A stretch of DNA of 64,000 nucleotides from Actinomyces oris (GTDB lineage Bacteria > Actinomycetota > Actinomycetes > Actinomycetales > Actinomycetaceae): contig NZ_CP014232.1 of assembly GCF_001553935.1 (NCBI RefSeq), positions 1,054,001 to 1,118,000 on the forward strand, in the 5' to 3' direction. A model generated the notes under the pieces. The model was not told where the DNA came from. It searched no databases and was given only the letters and a program-made list of their open reading frames with translations. Positions 34,732-44,075 of the stretch are shown piece after piece; the first letter of the stretch is position 1; every line of letters starts with the position of its first letter. The translations under genes were made by a program, and so were the position numbers.

Positions 34732-36147
34732 TCAGTCCATTGCCGACACCAGCGACCTCGGAACGAACGAATACACAAAGAGACCGATAAAAAACAGCAG
34801 CAATGGAACACTCAACACCCAGGCAACGGTCGACCTCGATAGCCCCAGCGGGTCGACATCAGTAGGCGCGGCAGCGAGCACCTGTATCAAGAGCCCGACA
34901 ACAGCTCCCCCTAGCACGGGACCGGCTTGGCGAAGGACGTTGAGAAGGGAGGATGCAGCACCGAACTCGTCACTCCTCAGTGCGGCCATACCTACTGTTG
35001 TCAGTGGCGCCATCAAGAAGCCATTTCCGACACCGAAAACGATAGTCGCCCCCAGGAACCACATCCAAGAAACCCCAGTAGCGGCAATCAGCATGCTCAG
35101 GGCGGTTCCCATCGCGGACGCCCCGAAGCCGATCTGTAGCACGAGGCGGGCCTTTCCTTCATCAACCCAGTAACCCGCGATAGGTGCTGTGACCACAGAA
35201 GCAATCGACGCCGGCGCAAGAGCAGCCCCCGCCCAGACTGCCGCTTGCCCCATCACGGACTGAATGTAGTTCGATACGAGAAATGTCAAGGTGAATACAC
35301 CAAGGGCCACAATTAGACCGAATACGGCAGCAGTGAGGAACCGCGGATTCTTGCGAAGAGACTGCGGAAAAACTGCGTACGCCGGATCCGCACGGCGTTC
35401 ATACCGGAAGAAAGCAAACAGGCAGAGCACAGCGAACGGCAGGCAAGCAATGGTCAGCGGGTCCCAGCCCGCATGGGGGCCTTGCAGGCTTCCATAGAGA
35501 AGTGCCACAAGGCCGATGCCCGCAAGAAAGGTTCCCACGAAATCAACCCTCACGGACCGGACCACCTCGATCGGAAGACTTCTCATGCCCAGAATCACGA
35601 CAAGAACAGCAATCGGAAGGTTGACGAGGAAGACCCAGCGCCAGCTGAGCCCATCAATCAATACTCCGCCAGCAAGGGGGCCGACGACGGACGCAGTTCC
35701 TGCAATTGACCCCCAGATGCCGACTGCGCGCCCACGGATATTTTCAGGGAAGGTGACGCCGATGAGCGTGAGAGTCTGCGGTACCAGCATGCCGGCACCG
35801 AGCCCCTGAAGGAACCGGCTGGCGATCAAGACGAACGGAGAGGTCGCGGCACCGCAGGCGAGGCTGGCAACTGCCAAGACGATCGTTCCCAGGAGGAAGA
35901 GGCGTCGGTGCCCGAATCGGTCACCTAAACGACCTGACGGGATGATCGCCAGTGCGAGGACGAGACCGTAGCTGTTGACCGCCCAGAAAACCTGTGCTGT
36001 GGACGCGCCCAGGTCCCGTGTCAGCGAGGGAACTGCGAGGTTAATAATTGTCAGATCGAGGAGAGCGATGAAGTACCCACCAGCCAACGCGCACAACCCG
36101 ATCCACTGCCGAGCGCTGACTGTTATGTCTAGAGAATCTTCCGTCAT
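34732..36147 (-). CDS. DHA2-family MFS drug/H+ antiporter (QacA/EmrB type, 14 helices)
   Basis: 471 residues, about 14 membrane helices. Motifs: LLDLTIINLAVPSLTRDL in helix 1 (motif D1), GRLGDRFGHRRLFLLG (motif A), RFLQGLGAGMLVPQTL (motif B-like), and GSIAGTASVVGPLAGGVLID (motif C), all of drug:H+ antiporter family 2. Exports cationic drugs or dyes. No regulator adjoins it. It and the two small genes to its left have lower G+C than neighbours, consistent with acquisition. Confidence 0.93.
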   Translation of the reverse strand: MTEDSLDITVSARQWIGLCALAGGYFIALLDLTIINLAVPSLTRDLGASTAQVFWAVNSYGLVLALAIIPSGRLGDRFGHRRLFLLGTIVLAVASLACGAATSPFVLIASRFLQGLGAGMLVPQTLTLIGVTFPENIRGRAVGIWGSIAGTASVVGPLAGGVLIDGLSWRWVFLVNLPIAVLVVILGMRSLPIEVVRSVRVDFVGTFLAGIGLVALLYGSLQGPHAGWDPLTIACLPFAVLCLFAFFRYERRADPAYAVFPQSLRKNPRFLTAAVFGLIVALGVFTLTFLVSNYIQSVMGQAAVWAGAALAPASIASVVTAPIAGYWVDEGKARLVLQIGFGASAMGTALSMLIAATGVSWMWFLGATIVFGVGNGFLMAPLTTVGMAALRSDEFGAASSLLNVLRQAGPVLGGAVVGLLIQVLAAAPTDVDPLGLSRSTVAWVLSVPLLLFFIGLFVYSFVPRSLVSAMD

Positions 36148-36436
36148 ATCCCCCCCCGTTCGTCAGTTCGGTATCGCAGAAGGTGTCTCTCTTGGTCATC
36201 ACAGTGTCGTCACCACATTAAGGTCGAGGCCTCTCCCCAGCTCTCCCACTATTGACGTAGATGCCATTGCTGAGATGGCTGACCGCTGCGTCAGACCGAT
36301 GCGGGACTGGCTCTCGAGTTGGAGAATCATCAGGTTGCACTCGATGGCCGCCGAGCTCACCGGCAACGAAAACGCCGCCACACTCACCCAACTCATAACA
36401 CCTCGGTGAGTTTTAGTTGGTATTGCGGTACTTGAG

Positions 36437-36522
36437 CGGAGAGGGAGGGATTCGAACCCCCGGTGCGCCAGGCGCACAGCGGTTTTCAAGACCGCCACAT
36501 TCGGCCGCTCTGTCACCTCTCC
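36437..36522 (-). tRNA. tRNA-Ser (anticodon TGA)
   Basis: Acceptor GGAGAGG/CCTCTCC, anticodon loop CTTGAAA, long variable arm (TGTGCGCCTGGCGCAC), T-arm GGGGGTTCGAATCCC. CCA is not fully encoded. Confidence 0.97.
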
Positions 36523-36750
36523 AGGCCGCACCCACCGGGCGCGACAGGCATAGACCCTACCATCCCGGCGGGCCCGCGGTCACTGCGAGCCCACCGGTCC
36601 GAGCCCACCGGTCGCCGACGGCGCGGTCGTACCCTATGCCTCGCGTTCGAGGGGTAAGGGTACGAACGCGCGACCTACCCTACGAACGCGCGGCCCGGCC
36701 GCACCGCTGACCCGCGGCCCCGCGGCCCGGCCCCACCTCCGCACCGGCCC

Positions 36751-38100
36751 CTAGGCCCGCCCGAAGAACCCGCGCCGGTGCGGTTTGCTGGCGCGCGCCG
36801 GCAGCAGGGAGTTCGGCTCGTCGAGCCGCCCCTCGGCCAGGGCCTGCCCGATCGCCGGCCATACCGGCAGGCGCGCCATGAGGGTGGCCTGCAGGGCGTG
36901 GTAGATGTCCGGGTGCCCGGCCCAGGTGCGGGTCGAGGGCTGGTTGTCGCGGTCGAGCTCATGGGTCCACACGCCGGGCGCCTCGATGAGGAACTCCTCG
37001 GCGTAGTCGATCCAGGCCCGATAGCAGTGCTCGTAGTGCTCGACGTCGATCTCCCCACGCCCGTCGTCGAGCAGGGCCTGGCGGATGGCGGCCGACGCCG
37101 AGATGCCCTCGCAGACCACCCAGTGCATGCGCTCATGCACCACGGGCTTGCCGTCGAAGTCCGTGGTGTAGACGAAGCCGGGGGCGCCGTCGACCCGCCA
37201 GCCATCGGTGCGGGCCTGATCGAAGATGTGCTCGGCGGCCTCCAGCATCCACTCCGGCGCGCTCATGGAGCGGTTGATGAGCGCCCCGCGCAGCTGCACC
37301 GTCAGGCGCGCCCACTCCAGCCCGTGGCCCGGCGTGACGCCGTAGGGCCGGAAGGGGTGGGCGGGCTCGTCGCGGTTGTAGTCCAGGCGCGGTTCCCAGG
37401 AGGCGGAGTAGTGCTCGGGCAGGCGCCAGCCGTGTTCGCGGGCCTGGACGTTGACGGCGAAGTCGGTGATCTTCAGGGCCCGCTCCAGCCAACGCACCTC
37501 ACCGGTGACGTCGGCGGTGGCCAGGTAGGCCTCCACCGTGTGCATGGCGGCGTTGATGCCCCGGTAGTCCTCGGAGTCGGTGAAGTCGGCGGCGTAGGAC
37601 TCCACCGGCATCTGCTGGCCCTCATCCCACCAGTAGCGGTCCTGGATCTCGATGGCGTCGCGCAGCAGCTCGTGGCCACCGGGCCGGTCGGCGGCCGTCG
37701 CGGTGGCGGCGGCCAGGAGCACGAAGGCGTGCTGGTAGCACTCCTTGCGGGCGTCGCGGTCCACCGGGAGGCCCCGCCCCTCGGCGTCGGGCTCAGGGCC
37801 GATCGCCGAGTACCAGCCGCCGTTGACCGGGTCGCGCAAGGGTCCGTTGAGGGCGCGCACGCCGTGGTCGGCATAGCGGCGGCAGCCGGGGATCCCCATG
37901 AGCGCCCCCAGGGAGAAGGCGAAGGTCATGCGGCCAGTGATCCACAGCTCGACGGGATGGGCGGGGTCCACCTCGCCGTCCTGACCGATCCACCCGAATC
38001 CTGTAGGCACCTGCGCGGCGCGCGCGTAGTGCAGCAGCGCGTGCGTCTCGTAGGCCAGCCAACGCTTGTGCTCGGGGGCGCCGAACCATCCCAGTCCCAT
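36751..38100 (-). CDS. AGE-family (N-acylglucosamine 2-epimerase fold) sugar isomerase/epimerase
   Basis: 449 residues from ATG 38100 behind CAAGGAGGACTC; the extra 37 upstream residues have no ribosome site. (alpha/alpha)6-barrel with HKRWLAYETHALLHYARAA, GFGWIGQDGEVD, the active-site RMTFAFSLGAL, NGGWYSAIG, LLAAATATAA, HTVEAYLATAD and a late VVCEGISASAAIRQAL. The GFGWLD-like and GGWY elements resemble the YihS/mannose-isomerase branch, so aldose-ketose isomerisation of mannose or sulfoquinovose is more likely than N-acetylglucosamine epimerisation. Near a sugar-binding lipoprotein and HAD phosphatase. Confidence 0.9.
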   Translation of the reverse strand: MGLGWFGAPEHKRWLAYETHALLHYARAAQVPTGFGWIGQDGEVDPAHPVELWITGRMTFAFSLGALMGIPGCRRYADHGVRALNGPLRDPVNGGWYSAIGPEPDAEGRGLPVDRDARKECYQHAFVLLAAATATAADRPGGHELLRDAIEIQDRYWWDEGQQMPVESYAADFTDSEDYRGINAAMHTVEAYLATADVTGEVRWLERALKITDFAVNVQAREHGWRLPEHYSASWEPRLDYNRDEPAHPFRPYGVTPGHGLEWARLTVQLRGALINRSMSAPEWMLEAAEHIFDQARTDGWRVDGAPGFVYTTDFDGKPVVHERMHWVVCEGISASAAIRQALLDDGRGEIDVEHYEHCYRAWIDYAEEFLIEAPGVWTHELDRDNQPSTRTWAGHPDIYHALQATLMARLPVWPAIGQALAEGRLDEPNSLLPARASKPHRRGFFGRA

Positions 38101-38212
38101 GAGTCCTCCTTGAATCGCTGGGGATCCAAGGCTATCCACCCACCTGATGCGGATCAATGCTCCAGGCTGCTCCCGGCTGCCCGAGTGGCGCCCATTCTCG
38201 CCGGCACGCAAT

Positions 38213-38325
38213 GCACGAGGGTGGGGTGATACTGGAGGAGGGTTGGGTGTACTGCAGGTAAGTGGGGCCTTCGTGCAGTACGCACAACCCTCGACCAGTA
38301 GATCCCGACCTTCGTGGAGGAGGTC
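38213..38325 (+). repeat. Dispersed repeat family B, copy 1
   Basis: About 113 bp whose reverse complement aligns along its length with 53250-53367, including GTACTGCACGAAG, ACCCAACCCTCCTCCAGT and GGGATCTACTGG. Both copies are intergenic. Confidence 0.75.
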
Positions 38326-38387
38326 GGCTCAGGGCGGAAGCCTCAGAGCCGACGTCGTACCCATGGCCTGCGGGTCCCGCCCGGGGG

Positions 38388-40025
38388 CTACTTCTGCTTG
38401 GGCCAGGCGGCCTCGGCCTGCTTGAGCGCCTCCTTGGGGGTCACCGTCCCGGTCGCCCACCGGCTCAGCCCGACCCACAGGGCGCTGCTGCCCACGCCCA
38501 CCGGCATGGAGTCCGAGGCGTCCATCTCAACGGTCGTCTGGCGCGACTGGAGCATCCTGGTGGCGCGCCGGCCGACGTCGCTGGGCGCCAGGTCCGGGTC
38601 AACACCCTGGTTGGCGGTCGCCACCCCACCCAGTGCCATCCGCGTGCGGGCCCACTCCTGGGAGGTCAGGTACTCCATGACCGCGCTGACCGCGTCCGAG
38701 CGGGTGAAGGCCACGAGGTAGTCGGTGCCCACCAGCACCGAGTCCGAGCCGCGGTCCGCCGCCGGAGTGACGAAGGCCGAGACCTTCGTTCCAGCCGAAC
38801 CCGCCTGAGTCGTCGCACCCGCCGTGCCCTTGGCCGACGCCGTCGCCCCGGTCGCCCCGCTGGCGGTGGCACTCGCGGTCGGGTGGGGGGCCTGGACCGT
38901 CACCGGGTTGGCGCCGTCGGCGTCGGTGATGACAGTGCCCTCGGGGAAGCGGCTCTCGAAGGAGGAGGAGGCGTGCAGCATGAGGCAGCTGCCCTTGACC
39001 AGCTCGGCCCCGGCCTGCACGGGGGTGCGGGAGATGACCGAGCCGCGCCCACCGGCGACGCGCCCATTGTCCAGAACCAGGGAGTTGACGGCGCCAAGGG
39101 CCTCCACCGCGTTCGGGGAGTCGACGGGCGACCGGTGCGAGGCCCAGGTCTCGTAGACGCCGGGCCCCTGGGTGGCCAGCAGGGCGTCCTCGAGCCAGTC
39201 GGTGAGAACCCAGCCAGTGGACTCGCCATCGGCGGCGCCCACGCACCAGGGCGTTACGGAGCCGTCGGGGTGGTCGGAGCGGATCTTGCTGGTGAGGGCC
39301 TCCAGCTCGGCCCACGTGTCGGGCACCTCGTAGCCGGCCTTGGCGAAGGCGTCCGGCGAGTACCACACGAGGGACTTCAGCGAGACCATGAGCGGGGCGC
39401 CGTAGGGCACGGAGGCGTGGATGCCGACCTGGATCCAGTGCCGGTCCCAGCCGGCCTCCACGTTGCTGTTGACCTTGTTGGGCAGCGGGTGGACGACGCC
39501 GGTGTCGACGAGCTCGGCCACCATGGCGGGTTGAGGCACGATAGCCAGGTCGGGCAGGTTCTCGGGGTTGTCCTGGCTCGACGGCGAGGCCCCCGAGCTG
39601 GTGGACAGGTTGGCTCCCGAGCCGTTGAGCAGCTGGGAGCGCAGCTCGGTGGTGCCGGTGTGCTCGATGTTGATGCCCGTGCAGCTCTCGAACTCGGCCA
39701 CGGAGGCCTCGAAACGCTCGGCCTCGGTACCGGTCAGGCTGCTGGAGATGGTGACGGTGGCGCCCTTGTGGCCCTGATAGGCCTGGTAGGCGGCGCAGCC
39801 GGTGGCCGCGGCCGAGCCCGTCCCACCGGCGGAGCAGGCGGCGGTGGCGGCGGCCGCCAGGGTCAGGGTGCTGGCCGCAGCCAGGAGGCGGACGCTCCGG
39901 CGCAGCCGACGGCTCGCACGCCCTCGGCCGGGGACGCCCGCCCCACCGGACGGGCCGGCGGCGCGAGCGGCGCGCTCCTCAGGGATGGAGTTGTGCTGGG
40001 AGACAGGGAGGGGGGACTGTCGCAT
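38388..40025 (-). CDS. ABC-transporter extracellular solute-binding lipoprotein (family 1)
   Basis: 545 residues, ATG overlapping the stop of the HAD gene (TGATG). A long basic lead precedes a signal peptide with lipobox TAAC (TLAAAATAACSAGG). The body has family-1 features: GATVTISSSLTGTEAERFEASVAEFE, PQPAMVAELVDTG, GAPLMVSLKSLVWYSPDAFAKAGY, PDTWAELEALTSKI, and GTDYLVAFTRSDAVSAVMEYL. A low-complexity Ala/Thr/Gly insert (TASATASGATGATASAKG) sits near residue 430. It should bind a carbohydrate outside the cell, but no permease or ATPase genes are adjacent, so the transporter partner is elsewhere. Confidence 0.9.
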   Translation of the reverse strand: MRQSPLPVSQHNSIPEERAARAAGPSGGAGVPGRGRASRRLRRSVRLLAAASTLTLAAAATAACSAGGTGSAAATGCAAYQAYQGHKGATVTISSSLTGTEAERFEASVAEFESCTGINIEHTGTTELRSQLLNGSGANLSTSSGASPSSQDNPENLPDLAIVPQPAMVAELVDTGVVHPLPNKVNSNVEAGWDRHWIQVGIHASVPYGAPLMVSLKSLVWYSPDAFAKAGYEVPDTWAELEALTSKIRSDHPDGSVTPWCVGAADGESTGWVLTDWLEDALLATQGPGVYETWASHRSPVDSPNAVEALGAVNSLVLDNGRVAGGRGSVISRTPVQAGAELVKGSCLMLHASSSFESRFPEGTVITDADGANPVTVQAPHPTASATASGATGATASAKGTAGATTQAGSAGTKVSAFVTPAADRGSDSVLVGTDYLVAFTRSDAVSAVMEYLTSQEWARTRMALGGVATANQGVDPDLAPSDVGRRATRMLQSRQTTVEMDASDSMPVGVGSSALWVGLSRWATGTVTPKEALKQAEAAWPKQK

Positions 40026-41158
40026 CAGGGGTGCCTTACTCGTTCGATGAGGGCGTCCAGGACGGCCGCGCAGCCGTCCCGCCACACGGGCTCGGTCAGG
40101 ATATCGCCGCGGTCGCGCACCCACTGCGGCGCACTACCCATGACGACGCCGGCTCCGGCCCACTCGATCATCTCGACGTCGTTGGAGCCGTCCCCGACCG
40201 CCAGGACGTGGGCGGAGTCGGTGCCCAGGCGGGCGATGAGCGCCTCAAGGGCGGAGGCCTTGGTGACGCCCTCGGGGGCGACGTCGAGCCAGGCCGTCCA
40301 GCCGATGGCGTACTCCACCGAGTGCAGCCCGGAGTCGGCCACGATCTGGGAGAAGCGCTCCACCGGCATGCCCGGGGCCCGCAGGACCACGCGGGTGACC
40401 GGCTGGGAGACGAGCTCGTCGAAGGTGACGACCCGCTGGTCCTCAATGAGCTCGCCGTCGGGGAAGAGCCGGGAGACCTTGAAGCCGACACCGGGGTCCT
40501 CCACGGCGAGGATCCCGTCGGGCACGGCGGCGTGGAGGGTCTCGATGGCGGCGCGCGGGTCGAAGGTGCGCGAGTCGACGACCTCGTAGCCGCCGGGGGC
40601 GTCAGGGTCGAGCCGCAGGGTCATGGCGCCATTGGCGCACACCATCCAGCCGGCGGACAGCCCCAGGTGGCGCACCACCGGCATGGCGGCGGCGATCCCG
40701 CGGCCGGTGGAGATGACCACGGGGACCTTGTGGGCGCGCAGGCGGGCGACGGAGGCCAAGACCCGCTCCGAGACGTGCCCGTCCATGTCCAGGATGGTGC
40801 CATCGACGTCGAGGGCGACGACGAGCCCGTGGCCGGGCGCGAGCCTGGCGCCGCCGGCGGCCTCCAGGGCGTCGAGGTCCCGCATCCGGTCCTGGACGAG
40901 GGCGTGGTACTCCTCGTGGTCCAGGGGCCGACGGCGCAAGGCGCGCTCGCCGGTGCCCTCGGCCTGTCCGGAGCCGTCCTCGAGGTGCCCGACGTACTCC
41001 GTGGAGCCGCCCAGCTGGGTCAGGGGCTGGCCGGCCGGGGCGATGCCGGTGGCGGGGTTGACGGCCGGGCCGTTGCCGGTGGGCGCGGAGCCGGCGGGCT
41101 CGCCGACGGCGTCGGTCTCGCGGCCGGCACCCGGGCTGGAGGTGGGCGCGGGGTTCAC
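40025..41158 (-). CDS. HAD-superfamily IIB (Cof-type) phosphatase
   Basis: 377 residues. A 100-residue disordered head precedes the HAD core: motif I ALDVDGTILDMDG, motif II VVISTGRG, cap domain of type C2B, then motif III Lys (GVTKASALEALI) and motif IV LAVGDGSNDVEMIEWAG. Dephosphorylates sugar phosphates or similar small molecules. Its stop overlaps the start of the solute-binding protein gene and it lies 10 bp after serS, suggesting serS-HAD-SBP co-transcription. Confidence 0.92.
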   Translation of the reverse strand: MNPAPTSSPGAGRETDAVGEPAGSAPTGNGPAVNPATGIAPAGQPLTQLGGSTEYVGHLEDGSGQAEGTGERALRRRPLDHEEYHALVQDRMRDLDALEAAGGARLAPGHGLVVALDVDGTILDMDGHVSERVLASVARLRAHKVPVVISTGRGIAAAMPVVRHLGLSAGWMVCANGAMTLRLDPDAPGGYEVVDSRTFDPRAAIETLHAAVPDGILAVEDPGVGFKVSRLFPDGELIEDQRVVTFDELVSQPVTRVVLRAPGMPVERFSQIVADSGLHSVEYAIGWTAWLDVAPEGVTKASALEALIARLGTDSAHVLAVGDGSNDVEMIEWAGAGVVMGSAPQWVRDRGDILTEPVWRDGCAAVLDALIERVRHP

Positions 41159-41168
41159 GGGGCGGCCC

Positions 41169-42449
41169 TCAGGCGGTGGCCTCAGCGGGCTCGATGACCT
41201 CCAGGCCGCCCAGGTAGGGGCGCAGGCCCGCGGGCACGCGCACCGAGCCGTCGGCCTGCTGGTGGTTCTCCAGGATGGCGACCATCCAGCGGGTGGTAGC
41301 CAGGGTCCCGTTGAGGGTGGCTACGGGGCTCGTGCCGCCCTCGCGGCGCTCGCGCACGGCCAGGCGGCGGGCCTGGTAGGTGGTGCAGTTGGAGGTGGAG
41401 GTGACCTCCATCCAGCGCTGCTGGGTGGGCAGCCAGGCCTCGCAGTCGAACTTGCGGGCGGCGGAGGAGCCAAGGTCCCCGGCGGCGGTGTCGATGACCC
41501 GGTAGGGCAGCTCGACCAGGGCCAGCATCTCCTCCTCCATGGCCAGGAGCCGGGCGTGCTCGGCCTCGGCGTCCTCGGGGCGGCAGTAGGAGAACATCTC
41601 CGCCTTGTTGAACTGGTGGACGCGGATGATGCCGCGGGTGTCCTTGCCGGCGGCCCCGGCCTCGCGCCGGTAGCAGGTGGACCAGCCCATGTAGCGCTTG
41701 GGGCCGGCGGACAGGTCGAGGATCTCGTCGGCGTGGTAGCCGGCCAGGGCCACCTCGGAGGTGCCGGTGAGGTAGAGGTCGTCGGCGGGCAGGTAGTAGA
41801 TCTCGTCGCTGTGGGCGCCCAGGAAGCCGGTGCCACCCATGACCTGCGGGGTGACGAGGGTGGGGGTAGTCATCGGGGTGAAGCCGTGGGCGACGGCGGC
41901 GTCCAGGGCAGCCGTCATGAGCGCCAGCTCCAGGCGCATGCCCCAGCCCTTGAGGTAGTAGAAGCGGGCGCCGGAGACCTTGGCGCCGCGGCGGGTGTCA
42001 ATGATGTCCAGGCCCTCGCCGATCGCCAGGTGGTCGGCGGGCTCGAAGCCCTCGGCTGCGAAGTCGCGGGGCTCGCCGCCCTCGTGGCGCAGGACGACGT
42101 AGTCCTCCTCGCCTCCCGAGGGCGCCCCCTCGATGAGGTTGGCGAACTGGCGGGCCAGGTCGTCGAGCTCGGCGGCGGCGGCCGAGGAGGCGGCCTCGGC
42201 GGCCTTGACCTGCTCGGCCAGCTCCTTGGCGTTGGCCAGGATCGCCGGGCGCTCCTCCGGGGATGCCTTCCCCACGGACCGGGAGACCTGCTTCTGCTCG
42301 GCGCGGAGGTTCTCGAAGGCGGCCAGTGCCTGACGGCGGGTCTCGTCGGCGGCGATGACGCGGTCGACGAGATCGACGTCGGCTCCACGGGCTCGCTGGC
42401 TGGCGCGGAAGGGCTCGGGGTTCTCACGAAGCGCACGCAGGTCGATCAT
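41169..42449 (-). CDS. serS: Seryl-tRNA synthetase
   Basis: 426 residues from ATG 42449 ([14 protein letters not shown]), the universal start of SerS; the longer frame adds unrelated Arg/Pro-rich sequence. N-terminal coiled-coil arm (about 30-105), then class II motifs: motif 2 in [28 protein letters not shown] and motif 3 in [19 protein letters not shown] (Arg). Charges tRNA-Ser with serine, including the two tRNA-Ser species seen in this window. Length normal. Confidence 0.97.
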   Translation of the reverse strand: MIDLRALRENPEPFRASQRARGADVDLVDRVIAADETRRQALAAFENLRAEQKQVSRSVGKASPEERPAILANAKELAEQVKAAEAASSAAAAELDDLARQFANLIEGAPSGGEEDYVVLRHEGGEPRDFAAEGFEPADHLAIGEGLDIIDTRRGAKVSGARFYYLKGWGMRLELALMTAALDAAVAHGFTPMTTPTLVTPQVMGGTGFLGAHSDEIYYLPADDLYLTGTSEVALAGYHADEILDLSAGPKRYMGWSTCYRREAGAAGKDTRGIIRVHQFNKAEMFSYCRPEDAEAEHARLLAMEEEMLALVELPYRVIDTAAGDLGSSAARKFDCEAWLPTQQRWMEVTSTSNCTTYQARRLAVRERREGGTSPVATLNGTLATTRWMVAILENHQQADGSVRVPAGLRPYLGGLEVIEPAEATA

Positions 42450-43008
42450 GGTCCCGAGTGTAGTCAGGACCGCGCCCCGGACAGCATTCGGGCAGCGCCC
42501 CGGTCCGATCCGGGCCGCGAGCGCGGCGGGCTGCGGAGGCGGAGCGAGTCGGGGACGACCAAAGTCACGGGTACGTGGCCGAGCCGACACTGGAGGGCGC
42601 AACGGGCGGGATTCGACGTCGATCCCCCGACGGCCGGTCCGTCGTCGGGGCCACCCGGGGGCCCTGAATCCCAGGAATGATCCGGGAGATCAGACGGTCG
42701 CGGGGTGGGGCCGGCGAGGCCGCGCCCCATACACGCTCACCCCCACCCGCACTACCGCCCGACGGCGAACGTGACCCACACCCCTCTTACCAACGCAATC
42801 CACCTGTGAATAGAATCCATTTCAATCGGTGCACCCTATCGTTCCCGACGGTGTTTCCGAGCCGCCACGTTGGAGGCTCGTCCACACCCCACCGCATCGT
42901 CCTCCCCACTCCTCCCGGCTAGTCGTCTGTCCCCGATTTTCTGTCACTCCGTCATATCAGGCTCGCCGACCGCCACGCATGCGGGCCCCGACCACAGGAC
43001 CACCACTC
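42450..43008. other. 559-bp gene-free region between serS and oxyR
   Basis: Divergent control region. Frames here are Arg/Pro-rich and unlike protein. The AT-richer stretch at about 42800-42850 (CCTGTGAATAGAATCCATTT) is the best place for the oxyR promoter, but I cannot define -35/-10 elements or an OxyR site. Confidence 0.55.
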
Positions 43009-43953
43009 ATGCCGACCACATCATCTCCGTCCTTCTCCCAGCTGAGGGCCTTCGTAGCGCTGTGCGACCACCAGCACTTCGGCGAGGCCGCCGCGGCGCT
43101 CGGAGTCAGCCAGCCCAGCCTGTCCCAGGCCATCACCGCACTGGAGAAGCGCGTCGGCGGCGAGCTGGTGGAGCGCACCACCCGTCGTGTCCTGGTCACC
43201 TCCCTGGGCGAGGCCCTACTGCCCTACGCCCGGGACGCCGTCCTGGCCGCCGAGGCCTTCAACGAGGCCGCCTCCAGCCAGGGCGCCGCCCTGAGCGGCA
43301 CGATGCGCCTGGGCGTCATCCCCACCATCGCGCCCTACCTGGCCCCCGTTCTCATCGATGGTCTGCGCGAGGCCCTGCCCCAGATGGACCTGGACCTGCG
43401 CGAGATGGTCACCGGCGACAACCTCGACCAGCTCGCCCAGGGGCGCCTCGACGCCGCCATCATCGCCCTGGAGGACGACCTCCAGCGCACCACCGCGATC
43501 CCGATGTTCGACGAGCGGCTCGTCGTCCTCACCGCCGCCGACCACCCCTGGGCCGGCCGCACGGACGTGAGCCCCGCCGAGCTCGACGACCAGCCCCTCC
43601 TCCTGCTCGACGAGGGCAACTGCCTGCGCGACCAGACCCTGGCCCTGTGCCAGCGCTACGGCTCCCAGCCCCCGGTCGCGGTGGCCACCACGCTGTCCAC
43701 GGTCACCCGCATGGTCGCCCACGGCTCCGGCGTGACGATCATCCCCGAGGGGGCGCTCCAGCTGCTGACCCCCTCCTCGGAGTACGGCGTCGCCCGTTTC
43801 GGCGACGAGGCGCCGATGCGCCGCATGGGCCTGGTGCACCGGGTCTCCTCCTCCCGCGGCGCCGACTTCGCCCAGCTGGCCGAGCTCATCTCGCACCTGG
43901 TGCGAGAGGCCGATCTGCCCGTGGCCCCCGTCACGGCTCTGGCTGTGGCCTGA
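43009..43953 (+). CDS. oxyR: OxyR-type LysR hydrogen-peroxide sensor
   Basis: 314 residues from ATG 43009. N-terminal LysR helix-turn-helix (FVALCDHQHFGEAAAALGVS, PSLSQAITALEKRVG) and a periplasmic-binding-like sensor with the OxyR redox block DEGNCLRDQTLALCQRYG, whose two Cys match the disulfide pair of E. coli OxyR (C199/C208, CLRDQ...C). Peroxide oxidises them and activates catalase or peroxidase genes. An in-frame ATG 14 codons earlier is possible. No catalase or ahpC adjoins it. Confidence 0.95.
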   Translation: MPTTSSPSFSQLRAFVALCDHQHFGEAAAALGVSQPSLSQAITALEKRVGGELVERTTRRVLVTSLGEALLPYARDAVLAAEAFNEAASSQGAALSGTMRLGVIPTIAPYLAPVLIDGLREALPQMDLDLREMVTGDNLDQLAQGRLDAAIIALEDDLQRTTAIPMFDERLVVLTAADHPWAGRTDVSPAELDDQPLLLLDEGNCLRDQTLALCQRYGSQPPVAVATTLSTVTRMVAHGSGVTIIPEGALQLLTPSSEYGVARFGDEAPMRRMGLVHRVSSSRGADFAQLAELISHLVREADLPVAPVTALAVA

Positions 43954-44075
43954 ACCCTCCTCCGGGGTCTCACTCGCCGGCGGCCTAAGCTCTACGGGTC
44001 CGCTCCTGCCTGCCGGTCCCCACCGGTCCCCGCCGGGCCGTGACCTGGGGCCGCCGGGGCGACTAGCCTGCCCCT

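Noticed and set aside
34732..36147. MFS pump as cargo of a tRNA-Ser integrated island
   Set aside because: The tRNA-Ser(UGA) 3' end at 36437 faces the pump, but I found no repeat of the tRNA 3' end and no integrase, so an island is not supported.
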